From positions 1 through 64,000 of the forward strand of contig CALDKB010000028.1 in the NCBI GenBank assembly GCA_937899245.1: 64,000 nt of DNA. Reading direction: 5' to 3'. Both the position numbers and the translations under genes were made by a program. This stretch comes from an uncultured Bacteroidales bacterium. GTDB taxonomy: Bacteria > Bacteroidota > Bacteroidia > Bacteroidales > ML635J-15. Positions 17,386 to 26,765 of the stretch are shown piece after piece. Position 1 is the first letter of the stretch. Each line of letters begins with the position of its first letter. A model generated the notes under the pieces. It ran no database searches. It had not been told where the DNA came from and saw only the letters and a list, made by a program, of their open reading frames with translations.

Positions 17386-17421
17386 CTAATCCAGAACTAA
17401 AACGGAATGGGGATTTTTTTT
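17386..17421 (+). terminator. Rho-independent terminator after aminotransferase
   Basis: ATCCCCATTCC ... GGAATGGGGAT followed by T8. It closes the plus-strand aminotransferase transcript. Confidence 0.9.
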
Positions 17422-17438
17422 ACTATCTGCACAAAAAT

Positions 17439-17467
17439 AAAAAGGTCTCGCGATGCGAGATCTTTTT
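17439..17467 (-). terminator. Terminator for the minus-strand mini-lipoprotein
   Basis: A TCTCGC/GCGAGA stem with a 3-base loop, extended by A/T pairs and flanked by A- and T-runs. It lies just after the stop at 17489 and works in the minus direction. Confidence 0.8.
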
Positions 17468-17488
17468 ATTTTTTGCTTTAAGCAGATA

Positions 17489-17710
17489 TTATCTGCACTT
17501 TATTTCAGTTGTGTTACCCAAAAGTGTAGCGCTTGAACTTAAATCAGAGCACTTATCAACACCTGCAGCCTTAAGATCATCCTTATCAAAAACTACTTCT
17601 GAATTTTCGATAAATTCTCCGTTCAAATAAGTCTTGCATTTACATTCGCTGCAAGATGCCATTGCGAACAACAAACCTGCTGCAGCCAAAACAACTAATA
17701 ATTTTTTCAT
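17489..17710 (-). CDS. Cys-rich mini-lipoprotein, paralogue A
   Basis: A 73-residue exported lipoprotein: signal peptide with lipobox AMASC, then a C-K-C-K-T-Y-L-N-G motif, one middle Cys (VDKCSD), and a Cys near the end (IKCR). The same four-Cys plan is found in the two neighbours at 17818 and 18078, so the three are paralogues. The conserved CxC and terminal Cys suggest a small disulphide-stabilised fold (inference). It has its own promoter element (17759-17766) and terminator. No named family is recognised. Confidence 0.75.
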   Translation of the reverse strand: MKKLLVVLAAAGLLFAMASCSECKCKTYLNGEFIENSEVVFDKDDLKAAGVDKCSDLSSSATLLGNTTEIKCR

Positions 17711-17758
17711 TTCAATAAAATTTTAAATTAATAAATTCTGTTATTTTTTTTAGGAATG

Positions 17759-17766
17759 CAAAGATA
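17759..17766 (-). promoter_or_regulatory. -7 element (TATCTTTG, minus strand)
   Basis: A TAnnTTTG match about 50 bases before the start of the 73-residue lipoprotein. It shows that this gene can be transcribed separately from its two paralogues. Confidence 0.55.
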
Positions 17767-17817
17767 ACAAAAAATTGCCAATGTCACAGTTTATTTGTTA
17801 AAGGTATTTTAAATTTT

Positions 17818-18060
17818 CTATTCGCATCGGATACCAGTCTGTGTTTCTTCATCATAACCAAGTCCCAATGCGCTATAATAATCCTCCAGTTCGGCACAAT
17901 TTCTAGCATTTAGCTTATTAATGTCCTCTTGCTCGTATACGACAGGATTGTTATCAACATTCTTGCCATCAACCCACTTCGAGCATGTGCATTGCTGATT
18001 GCACGACACCAGGGCAATAGCGCCCAAAGCCACAACTACAACAATAGCTATTTTCTTCAT
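17818..18060 (-). CDS. Cys-rich mini-lipoprotein, paralogue B
   Basis: An 80-residue lipoprotein with signal peptide and lipobox ALVSC, then C-T-C-S-K-W-V-D-G, a middle Cys (ARNCAEL) and a terminal Cys (IRCE). It is a paralogue of the genes on either side. Only 17 bp separate it from paralogue C upstream, and no promoter element was seen between them, so both are probably read from the M43 protease transcript. A partner role for the protease, such as inhibitor or surface anchor, is conceivable but is inference. Confidence 0.7.
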   Translation of the reverse strand: MKKIAIVVVVALGAIALVSCNQQCTCSKWVDGKNVDNNPVVYEQEDINKLNARNCAELEDYYSALGLGYDEETQTGIRCE

Positions 18061-18077
18061 AATTATTCTTTATAATT

Positions 18078-18284
18078 CTAATTACACTTTACTTCGCTTA
18101 TCACATTTCCTGTTTCTGCAGAAAACTCAAAAACAGAACAGCTAGTCTGTTCTCCAGACAAAGTCTCTGTTGTTTCATTTACCAACTGCCCGTTAGTATA
18201 TGTCCGGCAAACACAAGTACGTTCACACGAAGCAAGCATAACGCAAAAGCCGATGGCAAACAATACTGCCAGAAACTTTTTCAT
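18078..18284 (-). CDS. Cys-rich mini-lipoprotein, paralogue C
   Basis: A 68-residue lipoprotein with lipobox MLASC, then C-V-C-R-T-Y-T-N-G, a middle Cys (TSCSVFE) and a terminal Cys (VKCN). It begins one base after the stop codon of the M43 metalloprotease gene, which makes cotranscription with the protease very likely. It shares the four-Cys layout of the other two mini-lipoproteins. Function unknown. Confidence 0.7.
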   Translation of the reverse strand: MKKFLAVLFAIGFCVMLASCERTCVCRTYTNGQLVNETTETLSGEQTSCSVFEFSAETGNVISEVKCN

Positions 18285-18285
18285 C

Positions 18286-20379
18286 TTAGTTCTCCTTTAC
18301 AACCTTAACTGTCTTGCATCCAGATTCGCCAAATACCTTCAAGAAATAAACTCCATCAGGCATATTGCCGAAAACAGATCCCAAATTAACATGAGACCCA
18401 TATTCATAACCAGAATAGAGGTTTCTTCCCATAATATCGAAAATATCGACTTCATGCTCGCCATCACCAGGCAAATCAACAAACAAATCGTTCTGGAAAG
18501 GATTTGGATATACCGACATGTTCTGTTCCATAGCATCCTCAACCGCAGTTGTCTTATATGAATACGACAGGTCGTCAATATAAATCGTATTTCCATACTT
18601 ATTGTTGCTCTGAATTATCAATCTGAAATTCTCGCCTTTTACTTTACTTGCCGGAACGGTAAATGTATGGTCCTTCCACTCATCATAAGACGGAACATAA
18701 TTTTTCGGACGATCTACAACTGCAGAGATAAGACCAGAACCTGATAATGCGTGTCCCAACCTCAATGTGTCGCCACATGAATTCGAATAATAGAAATACA
18801 ATTCATCAGAGTATGGATCCTCGCTCTTCTTGGCTGCCGCAACTTTGAAAGAAATCTCCAAAGGAACGCTATCATGATCTATGTGAATGTTAGGCAAATA
18901 AATTTTATTTTTCTGATTAGAAACTCGTGAATTTCTGATTCTTAAAGACTTGCCAGAATATCCATTTTCGTTCTGTGTCCAGCTTTCCACTCCCGGATTC
19001 CACCAGTTATCGTCTCCTTCCGATGCATCGGCCACATAATTCTCAACATAAAAGTCATTACCGTCGTTATCGTCGCACAACGGGAAGGTCGATGTCTCAA
19101 AATGCTCAGTATATGGAATTGAATACCCATCGGCCTTATCGTAAACCCTGACAGCATCTTCCTTAACATAAGTATTACCATCTACAGAATTTTCAACATA
19201 TAATTCGGCATCATACAAACCTGACTCGTCATAGAGAATTGTAGGATTCTCCTCTCCTGTCGATGAAGGTGTTCCGCCGTCAAAACTCCACATACGATAA
19301 TCTATGGCGGTTGTATTATATGTATAGTCATTGTATGAAACCGTAGCTCCCGCACAAATCATAGTTTTATTCTGATTGAAATCTGCTATTGGCGAACATT
19401 CTTCAAAAACATAGCCGTCGTTTGTACCGGTTGCAATCCTATTTTCCTCTGTCCACAAATTATTTCTATACGACACGTCAGAATTCAAAGTTGCACGCAT
19501 AGCTGCGGCCTGACCATTTGTAAACATTTTGTAACAGTAACTATACTCCATAAAGTTCTGAACGTTATCGAGACTTCCACAAGTTACCGCATTTATGTTG
19601 CAAGATGTATGTCCGATTGTATTTGGCGTATCATCGATTCCGTCATCAATATCGCAATTTTCTGGCAGCCCCGGATCGTTTGTACTTCCCCACGGATGCG
19701 CCAAATTCAAGAAATGACCTATTTCATGCGTCAAGGCTACGTCAAGGTAATCCCACAGCAAAATAACACCGTCCCACTCATCTGGTGCCGTACCAGGATA
19801 ATAAGACCATCCTGCAGCATTTCCAGACAAAGACTTGACGGACCAGATATTCAAATACTTTGAATTGTCCCACGAACCTGAGACTTCCTTGGCTTGCTCT
19901 CCACCGCCATTGGTTGTAGGCGAACATGTTCGAGTAACACCCATTGTGCAATTTCCGTACGGATCCTTACGAGCCAAGCGAAACTCTATCTTGGTATCGG
20001 CGGCTATCGGCTTGAATTCCTCCTTTATTGCAGCCGTATCCGAACGCATCTTCCTATAATCCTTGTTCAGCTGATCCAATACCGCCTCAATATACTCATA
20101 CGAAACATTTTCCTCGCCATACTCATGAACGATATGGAAAACTACAGGGATAACATACACCTCGTCGTCTTCTCGCTTGGGATTGTTCTTTATATATTCC
20201 CTAACAAAATCATTAAGTTTTGCTCTATTAAGCGCCACCTGTGGATTATGAGCAACTAGTAATGAATATACGGAATCAGTTCCACAACGCAACCAACCAT
20301 CACTATCCGTCTCCTGTCTTTGTTGCGAAAACACTTGAAGCGAAATAGCAATACCTATAATTAACAATAAGAATCTCAT
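18286..20379 (-). CDS. M43-family (cytophagalysin/pappalysin-like) metalloprotease with T9SS sorting domain
   Basis: A secreted zinc endopeptidase. A signal peptide (MRFLLLIIGIAISLQVFSQ) is followed by a propeptide-like region. The catalytic zinc site is HEIGHFLNLAH, with His218, Glu219, His222 and His228. The M43 features DDGIDDTPN and the Met-turn region NFMEYSYC follow. Downstream are a PKD-like domain (WSFDGGTPSS, about residues 350-400) and a jelly-roll-like segment. The T9SS type A C-terminal sorting domain begins SVYPNPF and ends VKVVKEN. It should cross the outer membrane by T9SS and be anchored or released. Peptide specificity is unknown. Three Cys-rich mini-lipoproteins lie directly downstream. 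Confidence 0.92.
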   Translation of the reverse strand: MRFLLLIIGIAISLQVFSQQRQETDSDGWLRCGTDSVYSLLVAHNPQVALNRAKLNDFVREYIKNNPKREDDEVYVIPVVFHIVHEYGEENVSYEYIEAVLDQLNKDYRKMRSDTAAIKEEFKPIAADTKIEFRLARKDPYGNCTMGVTRTCSPTTNGGGEQAKEVSGSWDNSKYLNIWSVKSLSGNAAGWSYYPGTAPDEWDGVILLWDYLDVALTHEIGHFLNLAHPWGSTNDPGLPENCDIDDGIDDTPNTIGHTSCNINAVTCGSLDNVQNFMEYSYCYKMFTNGQAAAMRATLNSDVSYRNNLWTEENRIATGTNDGYVFEECSPIADFNQNKTMICAGATVSYNDYTYNTTAIDYRMWSFDGGTPSSTGEENPTILYDESGLYDAELYVENSVDGNTYVKEDAVRVYDKADGYSIPYTEHFETSTFPLCDDNDGNDFYVENYVADASEGDDNWWNPGVESWTQNENGYSGKSLRIRNSRVSNQKNKIYLPNIHIDHDSVPLEISFKVAAAKKSEDPYSDELYFYYSNSCGDTLRLGHALSGSGLISAVVDRPKNYVPSYDEWKDHTFTVPASKVKGENFRLIIQSNNKYGNTIYIDDLSYSYKTTAVEDAMEQNMSVYPNPFQNDLFVDLPGDGEHEVDIFDIMGRNLYSGYEYGSHVNLGSVFGNMPDGVYFLKVFGESGCKTVKVVKEN

Positions 20380-20483
20380 TGCTTAAAATATTTTTTCGCA
20401 AAAGAAATAAAAAAGAACGATACACCAATTATTTATTTGAAAAATCACAAAAGAGACCGCTATGACATTACGCCGAAAAGCAG

Positions 20484-20491
20484 TAACTTTG
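20484..20491 (+). promoter_or_regulatory. -7 element (TAACTTTG) before uvrB
   Basis: A perfect match to TAnnTTTG 25-32 bases before the ATG at 20516. It lies inside the longest open frame (from 20462), which shows that the shorter start is the real one. Confidence 0.65.
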
Positions 20492-20515
20492 CAAGCTCAA
20501 AAAAGGCACCTGCGA

Positions 20516-22534
20516 ATGGAATACGAATTACTATCTGAATATAAGCCCACTGGCGATCAGCCACAAGCAATAATGGAGCTGACCAACGGCCTTCTTCGAA
20601 ACCAGAAGCACCAGACGCTGCTTGGCGTTACAGGTAGCGGAAAGACTTTCACAATTGCCAATGTAATCAAGAATGCCGGTTGCCCTGCCCTTGTGTTAAG
20701 CCACAACAAGACCCTTGCTGCACAGCTATATTCAGAATTCAAGGCATTTTTCCCAAACAACGCCGTGGAATATTTCGTATCGTATTACGACTATTACCAG
20801 CCAGAAGCATACCTGCCAACGACCGATACATATATAGAAAAAGACTTGTCGATAAATGACGAGATAGAAAAAATGCGACTCAGCGCCACAAGCGCACTGC
20901 TGTCGGGACGAAAAGATGTAATTGTCGTATGCTCTGTATCATGCATCTACGGCATCGGAAATCCAGATGACTTTCATGCCAATACGATAAAAATTTCTAG
21001 AGGCGATAATATTGGTCGTGACAATTTACTGCGAAAACTTGTTGATTCGCTGTATTTTAGGAGCGAAGTGGAATTCAAGCGCAGTTCCTTCAGAGTTAAA
21101 GGCGATATCGTTGACGTTTTCCTTGCCCACCACGACCTTGCCATCAGAATTGCATTCTGGGACGACGAAGTCGAAGACATATATTCTTTCGATCCATATT
21201 CGGGCGAAAAAATCGAACCTCTGGAAACTGCATGCATCTACCCGGCAAACATATTCGTCACGACTAAGGAGAAAACCATCTCTGCCATAAGACAAATTCA
21301 AGACGACCTTGTACTACAAACCGAATATTTCCGCAAGGAAGGCAAAACGCTCGAAGCAAAACGTCTCGAGGAACGGGTTACCTATGATATGGAAATGATA
21401 AAGGAACTTGGATATTGCAGCGGGATAGAAAACTACTCTCGTTATTTCGACGGGCGGAAACCAGGAGGAAGACCATTCTGCCTTATAGACTTCTTTCCGA
21501 AGGACTTTATTACAGTTATCGACGAAAGTCATGTTACCATTCCACAGATTGGGGCAATGATTGGTGGCGACAGATCAAGAAAAACCAACCTTGTAAACTA
21601 TGGTTTCAGGTTGCCAGCAGCATTGGACAACCGACCACTAACACTTCCGGAATTCGAGTCGATGGTTGACCGCGTCATATATGTAAGCGCAACTCCAGCC
21701 GACTACGAACTGCAGAAAAGCGAAGGCGTCGTGGTGGAACAAATCATAAGGCCAACAGGGTTGCTTGATCCTATAATAGAAGTCAGACCTACCGAAAATC
21801 AGGTTGACGACCTAATGAACGAAATCAACATACGAGCAAAGAACGACGAAAGGGTACTGGTAACAACACTGACCAAACGTATGGCCGAAGAACTTGCAAA
21901 ATACTTCCACAAATACGGCATTCGCTGCGAATACATACATTCGGATGTCGAAACCCTGGAACGAGTACGAATATTATCAGACCTCAGGGAAGGCCTTTTC
22001 GACGTGCTGATTGGTGTCAACCTTCTCCGCGAAGGACTTGACTTACCCGAAGTTTCCCTTGTCGCTATAATCGATGCCGACAAAGAGGGCTTTCTCCGTT
22101 CCGACAGGTCGCTCACACAAACAGCCGGAAGAGCAGCAAGAAATATCAACGGCAAGGTGATTATGTATGCCGACAAGATCACCGGTTCGATGAAAAGAAC
22201 AATTGACCAAACCAACTACCGCCGCGAAAAGCAGATGAAGTACAATCAGGAGCACAACATAACTCCAAGGCAAATCGTAAAGAGCAATTCCCCGAACATG
22301 CTCAACACAAAGAAAGAAATCTACGAGCAAGCTGAAGACATACAGGCAATGCTTGCCGCAGATCCAATCGTTCCATACATGAGCGATGTAGCTTTAGAAA
22401 AAGCAATCAGGAACTCTGAAAAACAAATGGAAGCAGCATCTGCGAAACTCGATTTCCTTGAAGCCGCAAAATTCAGGGACGAGATGTTTGCATACAAGCA
22501 AGAGCTTGAACGAAGACGCAAAGAACAAAAGTAA
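20516..22534 (+). CDS. uvrB: Excinuclease ABC subunit B
   Basis: UvrB is the damage-verifying helicase-like subunit of nucleotide excision repair and works with UvrA and UvrC. Visible parts: Walker A GVTGSGKT (about residues 37-44), the beta-hairpin YYDYYQPEAYLP, the DEAD-like DESHVT box, helicase motifs VLIGVNLLREGLDLPEV and QTAGRAARN, and a C-terminal UVR motif (LDFLEAAKFRDEM). The ATG at 20516 gives MEYELLSEYKPTGDQP, the usual N-terminus, and 672 residues; the upstream in-frame ATG at 20462 precedes the promoter. It is divergent from the M43 protease gene. Confidence 0.97.
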   Translation: MEYELLSEYKPTGDQPQAIMELTNGLLRNQKHQTLLGVTGSGKTFTIANVIKNAGCPALVLSHNKTLAAQLYSEFKAFFPNNAVEYFVSYYDYYQPEAYLPTTDTYIEKDLSINDEIEKMRLSATSALLSGRKDVIVVCSVSCIYGIGNPDDFHANTIKISRGDNIGRDNLLRKLVDSLYFRSEVEFKRSSFRVKGDIVDVFLAHHDLAIRIAFWDDEVEDIYSFDPYSGEKIEPLETACIYPANIFVTTKEKTISAIRQIQDDLVLQTEYFRKEGKTLEAKRLEERVTYDMEMIKELGYCSGIENYSRYFDGRKPGGRPFCLIDFFPKDFITVIDESHVTIPQIGAMIGGDRSRKTNLVNYGFRLPAALDNRPLTLPEFESMVDRVIYVSATPADYELQKSEGVVVEQIIRPTGLLDPIIEVRPTENQVDDLMNEINIRAKNDERVLVTTLTKRMAEELAKYFHKYGIRCEYIHSDVETLERVRILSDLREGLFDVLIGVNLLREGLDLPEVSLVAIIDADKEGFLRSDRSLTQTAGRAARNINGKVIMYADKITGSMKRTIDQTNYRREKQMKYNQEHNITPRQIVKSNSPNMLNTKKEIYEQAEDIQAMLAADPIVPYMSDVALEKAIRNSEKQMEAASAKLDFLEAAKFRDEMFAYKQELERRRKEQK

Positions 22535-22653
22535 ATTCGCAATACACAAAGCGTTATACACAAGAGTTCCATTTTAAACAAACCTTGTTGATAACATCAT
22601 TAAAAAAAAGGCAAAAAAAGGACTCATAAATTTCATGTATTAAAAAAAAGTTA

Positions 22654-22661
22654 TAATTTTG
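22654..22661 (+). promoter_or_regulatory. -7 element (TAATTTTG) before C10 protease
   Basis: A TAnnTTTG match 34 bases before the ATG at 22695, in an A-rich intergenic region. Confidence 0.6.
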
Positions 22662-22694
22662 CCAAAATAAATTAATGAGTAAAAAAGGTTTTTT

Positions 22695-24740
22695 ATGAAA
22701 AGATTTAGTTTAGTGATAGCCTTATTGTTAGCTACACAATTCATGTTTGCACAGAATACGTCTACCACGGTTAGCGCAAAAGAGGCAATGAATTATGGAT
22801 TGTCTTACATTAAAGCTCAGTATCCTAGCCGAGCTAATTTTAGTGTTAGTTCATATGAATTGTTGAAGTCCGAATCTACAGGAAAGGATTGCTTCCACGT
22901 TTTCAATTTCGAAAATGGAGGTTTTGCAATCGTTTGTGCTGACAGAAGAGGTATTCCTGTTCTTGGCTATTCAGACGAAGGTGAATTTATTTTCTCAGAA
23001 GGTTCATTGTCTTCCCAGAATTGGATTAGACAATACATGCAGCAGCTTGACATCATCGAAGCAAAAGACCAGCCTTTGACAGATGCAAACATTGCAGCAT
23101 GGGATCAAACTGTTACTAGATCAAATGTTAGAGGTGTAGAACAGCTTATCCATACCAAATGGAATCAAGATTATCCATACAATATGTTATGCCCGGAACA
23201 CTCTCAGGGAGATTATGGTCACACATATACCGGTTGTGTTGCAACAGCAATGGCTCAGGTTATGAAATACTGGAACTACCCACAGAGCGGAACTGGCAAA
23301 TTGACATACTTCTGGGGAAGCTGGGATACCATCAACCTTGCAGAAACAACTTACCAATGGGACTTGATGCCAAACGAATTTAGATTCAACTCCACAGCAG
23401 AGGAGAAAGAAGCAGTTGCAACCCTCATGTTCCATGTTGGCGTTTCAATCAATATGGATTACGGCTACGATGCTTCAGGAACTCAGACCGAATATACAGT
23501 TGATGCTTTAAGATACAACTTCGGCTACAGAAATGGCGTTAACTACAAGCAGAGAGACAACGGCGCTACCTCAGCAGAAAGCTTCGAACACTACTATGGC
23601 AACGACACTATCTGGTGCAGAATGCTTATTGAAGAACTGGATATGCACAGACCTATTATTTATAGCGGACATAGTTCAGAAGCTGGTCACGCTTGGGTTT
23701 GCGACGGCTACAGAATCGACTCTGATGGTTCTACTAAATTCCATATGAATTGGGGTTGGGGCGGTTACCACGATGGTTGGTTTGCAATCGACAACCTGTT
23801 GACTTCCGCAACTGCAACTGGTGACGAAAACAACTTCATGTATGGTCAGGGCGCTGTATTCAACCTCGCTGTTCCTGATAACACAGTAGCTCCTTTCTGC
23901 ATGCAGAACCAGACAAATGTTTACGAAGAAGAATATTGGAATATCAACGATGGTAGCTATGCAAACTTCTACAAGGAAAACACTAGCTGCGACTGGGTTG
24001 TAAAGATTAAAGACTATGAAACCGACACATTACTTTACTATTTCAACTACTTTGAATTAGGAGCAGGTGACGAACTTAAGATTTATGCAGGCGAAGATGC
24101 AAACGGACAATTGCTATATACATTTTATGATGGCAACGAACCTACTGATACAATTAAATATATAGGTACACCTATTTATATTCAGTTCATTTCCGATGCA
24201 GAAGATCAAGCAAGAGGATGGGAAATGCATTACGAAGCAATGAGATATCCGTTTACAATTACAACTAACGTAATTGGTACAGGAGGTACTGTTAATCACT
24301 TAGGTGCTTTCCCTGTTATGAATGGCTCAACTTTAACAATACAAATGACACCAAGTGCAGGCTATACAGTAACAGAATTTGTTATCGATGGAGTTTTGAC
24401 ACTTTCTGGTTCAGGACAAAACGATGAAATTGCATATACATTCACAAATATCAAAGCAAACCATACTATTGATGTAACATTTGGTCCTGCTGCTGTTGAA
24501 GACGAAGCTGCTGCAAACGTAGCTATCTTCCCGAACCCAAGCAACGGCAAATTCAGCATCGATCTTGGCGACATGAATGCTAACGCCTACATGATTTTTG
24601 ATGTAAACGGACGTATGGTTGAAGAAAACACAATCAATGGCAACCACATTGATTTCGATATGAATCTTGCTGCAGGAACATATTTCATTAGAATTGTTTC
24701 CAACGACAAGGTTAATGTAGAAAAGATTGTAATTGAATAA
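22695..24740 (+). CDS. C10-family (streptopain-like) cysteine protease with T9SS sorting domain
   Basis: A secreted cysteine endopeptidase related to streptopain (SpeB) and the Bacteroidales interpain-type enzymes. Order: signal peptide (MKRFSLVIALLLATQFMFAQ), Spi-like propeptide, catalytic Cys181 in YTGCVATAMAQVMKYW, and catalytic His332 in GHAWVCDGY. HMNWGWGGYHDGWF, the conserved C10 core, is followed by a CUB-like beta domain (about residues 395-515), a short Gly-rich beta repeat, and a T9SS type A sorting domain (VAIFPNPSNGKFSID ... KIVIE). It has its own promoter and terminator and is therefore monocistronic. Confidence 0.95.
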   Translation: MKRFSLVIALLLATQFMFAQNTSTTVSAKEAMNYGLSYIKAQYPSRANFSVSSYELLKSESTGKDCFHVFNFENGGFAIVCADRRGIPVLGYSDEGEFIFSEGSLSSQNWIRQYMQQLDIIEAKDQPLTDANIAAWDQTVTRSNVRGVEQLIHTKWNQDYPYNMLCPEHSQGDYGHTYTGCVATAMAQVMKYWNYPQSGTGKLTYFWGSWDTINLAETTYQWDLMPNEFRFNSTAEEKEAVATLMFHVGVSINMDYGYDASGTQTEYTVDALRYNFGYRNGVNYKQRDNGATSAESFEHYYGNDTIWCRMLIEELDMHRPIIYSGHSSEAGHAWVCDGYRIDSDGSTKFHMNWGWGGYHDGWFAIDNLLTSATATGDENNFMYGQGAVFNLAVPDNTVAPFCMQNQTNVYEEEYWNINDGSYANFYKENTSCDWVVKIKDYETDTLLYYFNYFELGAGDELKIYAGEDANGQLLYTFYDGNEPTDTIKYIGTPIYIQFISDAEDQARGWEMHYEAMRYPFTITTNVIGTGGTVNHLGAFPVMNGSTLTIQMTPSAGYTVTEFVIDGVLTLSGSGQNDEIAYTFTNIKANHTIDVTFGPAAVEDEAAANVAIFPNPSNGKFSIDLGDMNANAYMIFDVNGRMVEENTINGNHIDFDMNLAAGTYFIRIVSNDKVNVEKIVIE

Positions 24741-24760
24741 TTATCAATCAAGATAAAGGA

Positions 24761-24791
24761 AACGGCTTCTTTTTGAAGCCGTTTTTTTTTA
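24761..24791 (+). terminator. Rho-independent terminator after C10 protease
   Basis: AACGGCTTC-TTTTT-GAAGCCGTT followed by a T-run, 21 bases after the stop codon. Confidence 0.9.
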
Positions 24792-24853
24792 CTTTAAACA
24801 CAAGCATTGGAAAAATACTAATAACTTTATCTACAGATAATGGTATAAATCCT

Positions 24854-24861
24854 TAATTTTG
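24854..24861 (+). promoter_or_regulatory. -7 element (TAATTTTG) before kdsB
   Basis: A TAnnTTTG match 22-29 bases before the kdsB ATG at 24883. It overlaps the longer TTG start at 24859 and so excludes it. Confidence 0.65.
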
Positions 24862-24882
24862 CAAAGTATAAAAATAAAGACA

Positions 24883-25632
24883 ATGAATATTGCAGCGATA
24901 ATTCCGGCAAGGTATGCTTCAACGAGATTCCCTGGAAAACCATTGATAAACATCAATGGCAAAACTATGATACATAACGTATACATCCAAGCTTCAAAAG
25001 TCTTTGATACAGTTTATGTTGCGACAGACGACGAACGCATTGCAAACGAAATAAAGTCTTTTGGCGGCAAGTACGTAATGACATCAAAGAAGCACAAAAG
25101 CGGCACCGACAGATGTGCTGAAGCAATACAGAAAATAGAAGAGGTTGAAGGCAAGGAATATGATGTCGTTATAAACATTCAAGGTGACGAACCTTTTATA
25201 CAGACCGAGCAACTTAAGGAATTGAAAAAATGTTTCAACAAGAAACGTACAGAAATCGCGACACTTGTAAAACCGATAAACAATAAGGAAGATCTTTTTA
25301 ACCCAAACAAGCCCAAAGTTGTTCTTACTACTTCAAACGAAGCAATATACTTTAGCCGCTCCCCTATCCCATACCTACGTGGTCATAAGGAAACAAACTG
25401 GATTTCGAAGCACCTATACTACAAGCATATTGGACTATATGGATACAGAAAAGATGTGCTTCTAGAAATCACTAAACTGGAACAGACGCCACTTGAACTT
25501 GCCGAAAGTCTGGAGCAACTAAGATGGCTTGAAAACGGATACAAAATCAAAGTAGCATTTACAGAACACGAAAGCATAAGCATCGACACACCAAAAGACC
25601 TCGAGAGAATCAAAGAAATAGGACTGCTATAG
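24883..25632 (+). CDS. kdsB: 3-deoxy-manno-octulosonate cytidylyltransferase
   Basis: KdsB activates Kdo with CTP to CMP-Kdo for LPS inner core assembly in the cytosol. The N-terminus IPARYASTRFPGKPL is the nucleotide-binding signature. NIQGDEPFI and KHIGLYGYRKD also match the family. The protein has 249 residues, the normal size. The ATG at 24883 was chosen over a TTG at 24859 because the -7 element covers the latter. The glycosyltransferase gene starts one base after the stop, and rnhB follows, so the three probably form one transcript. Confidence 0.97.
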   Translation: MNIAAIIPARYASTRFPGKPLININGKTMIHNVYIQASKVFDTVYVATDDERIANEIKSFGGKYVMTSKKHKSGTDRCAEAIQKIEEVEGKEYDVVINIQGDEPFIQTEQLKELKKCFNKKRTEIATLVKPINNKEDLFNPNKPKVVLTTSNEAIYFSRSPIPYLRGHKETNWISKHLYYKHIGLYGYRKDVLLEITKLEQTPLELAESLEQLRWLENGYKIKVAFTEHESISIDTPKDLERIKEIGLL

Positions 25633-25633
25633 A

Positions 25634-26761
25634 ATGAAAATTGCTGTCAATACACGACTACTCCTAAAAGGCAAACTTGAAGGAATCGGTTGGTTTACAT
25701 ACGAAACATTAAAACGCATAACGGCTCAGCACCCTGAGCATGAGTTCTTCTTTATCTTCGATAGAAAATATGATGCTGATTTCATTTTCGCAGACAACGT
25801 TACTCCAATTGTATTAAATCCACCGACTAGGCATCCTTTCCTATGGATTATTTGGTTTGAATACAGAATACCAAGACTTCTCAAGAAAATCGGTGCCGAT
25901 GTTTTCATTTCCACCGATGGATACATATCGCTTAGCACCGACATCCCCCAAATTGATGTAATCCACGACATAAATTTTTCGCACAATCCAGAGCAATTAC
26001 CTAGACTTATTAGCTGGTACTACAACAAATATTTTCCAAAATTTGCACGCAAGGCAATGCATATCGGCACCGTTTCGGAATACTCGAAACAAGATATCTG
26101 CAAAACCTACAAGATTGATGCAGAAAAGATATCTGTATGCTATAATGGAGCAAACGAAAACTATGCGCCAATTGGCGAAGCAGAAAAAATTAGCATGCGA
26201 AAAAAATACGCAAACGGCAAAAGGTATATTGTGTTCGTTGGTGCACTTAGTCCACGCAAGAATGTAGATGGTTTGCTTAAAGCATTCGAAATATTCAAGG
26301 ACAGATACGACAAGGATATAAATCTAGTTATTGTTGGCGGTGTCCTGCATAAAACATCATCAATAGAAAAGGTGTACTCGGAAATGGACCACAAGGAAGA
26401 TGTACTTTTTACCGGACGCCTAGAAACAAGCGAATTAAGCAAGGTTGTTGCTGCTTCTGAATGTCTAACATACATTCCTCATTTTGAAGGCTTTGGCATT
26501 CCATTGTTAGAAGCGATGTACGCAGAGACAGCCATTATTTCAGGAAATACCACATCTCTACCAGAAGTTGTCGGTGAAGCCGCATTGCTTTGTTCGCCTA
26601 CCGACTACGAAATAGTAGCGGAACACATGAATAAAATTTGTTCGAACGACGAATTACGCAACAGCCTTATCGAAAAAGGAAGACTGCAAAGGCAGAAATT
26701 CTCATGGCAACTTTCAGCAGAAAAACTATGGGAATGTATTGAGAAAGCAATAAACAAATAG
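25634..26761 (+). CDS. Family 4-type (GT-B) glycosyltransferase
   Basis: A 375-residue GT-B fold transferase. The N-terminal Rossmann half starts MKIAVNTRLLLKGKLEGIGWFTYE. The C-terminal half has VFVGALSPRKNVDGLLKAF and the donor-binding PHFEGFGIPLLEAMYAETAIISGNTTSLPEVVG, with the E-x7-E pattern of GT4. It probably adds a sugar from an NDP donor to a cell-envelope glycan. Its position one base after kdsB suggests an LPS role, but neither acceptor nor sugar can be read from the sequence. Confidence 0.9.
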   Translation: MKIAVNTRLLLKGKLEGIGWFTYETLKRITAQHPEHEFFFIFDRKYDADFIFADNVTPIVLNPPTRHPFLWIIWFEYRIPRLLKKIGADVFISTDGYISLSTDIPQIDVIHDINFSHNPEQLPRLISWYYNKYFPKFARKAMHIGTVSEYSKQDICKTYKIDAEKISVCYNGANENYAPIGEAEKISMRKKYANGKRYIVFVGALSPRKNVDGLLKAFEIFKDRYDKDINLVIVGGVLHKTSSIEKVYSEMDHKEDVLFTGRLETSELSKVVAASECLTYIPHFEGFGIPLLEAMYAETAIISGNTTSLPEVVGEAALLCSPTDYEIVAEHMNKICSNDELRNSLIEKGRLQRQKFSWQLSAEKLWECIEKAINK

Positions 26762-26765
26762 ACCT

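Noticed and set aside
20462..20515. Longer uvrB N-terminus
   Set aside because: A -7 promoter element lies inside it, and the family N-terminus begins at 20516.
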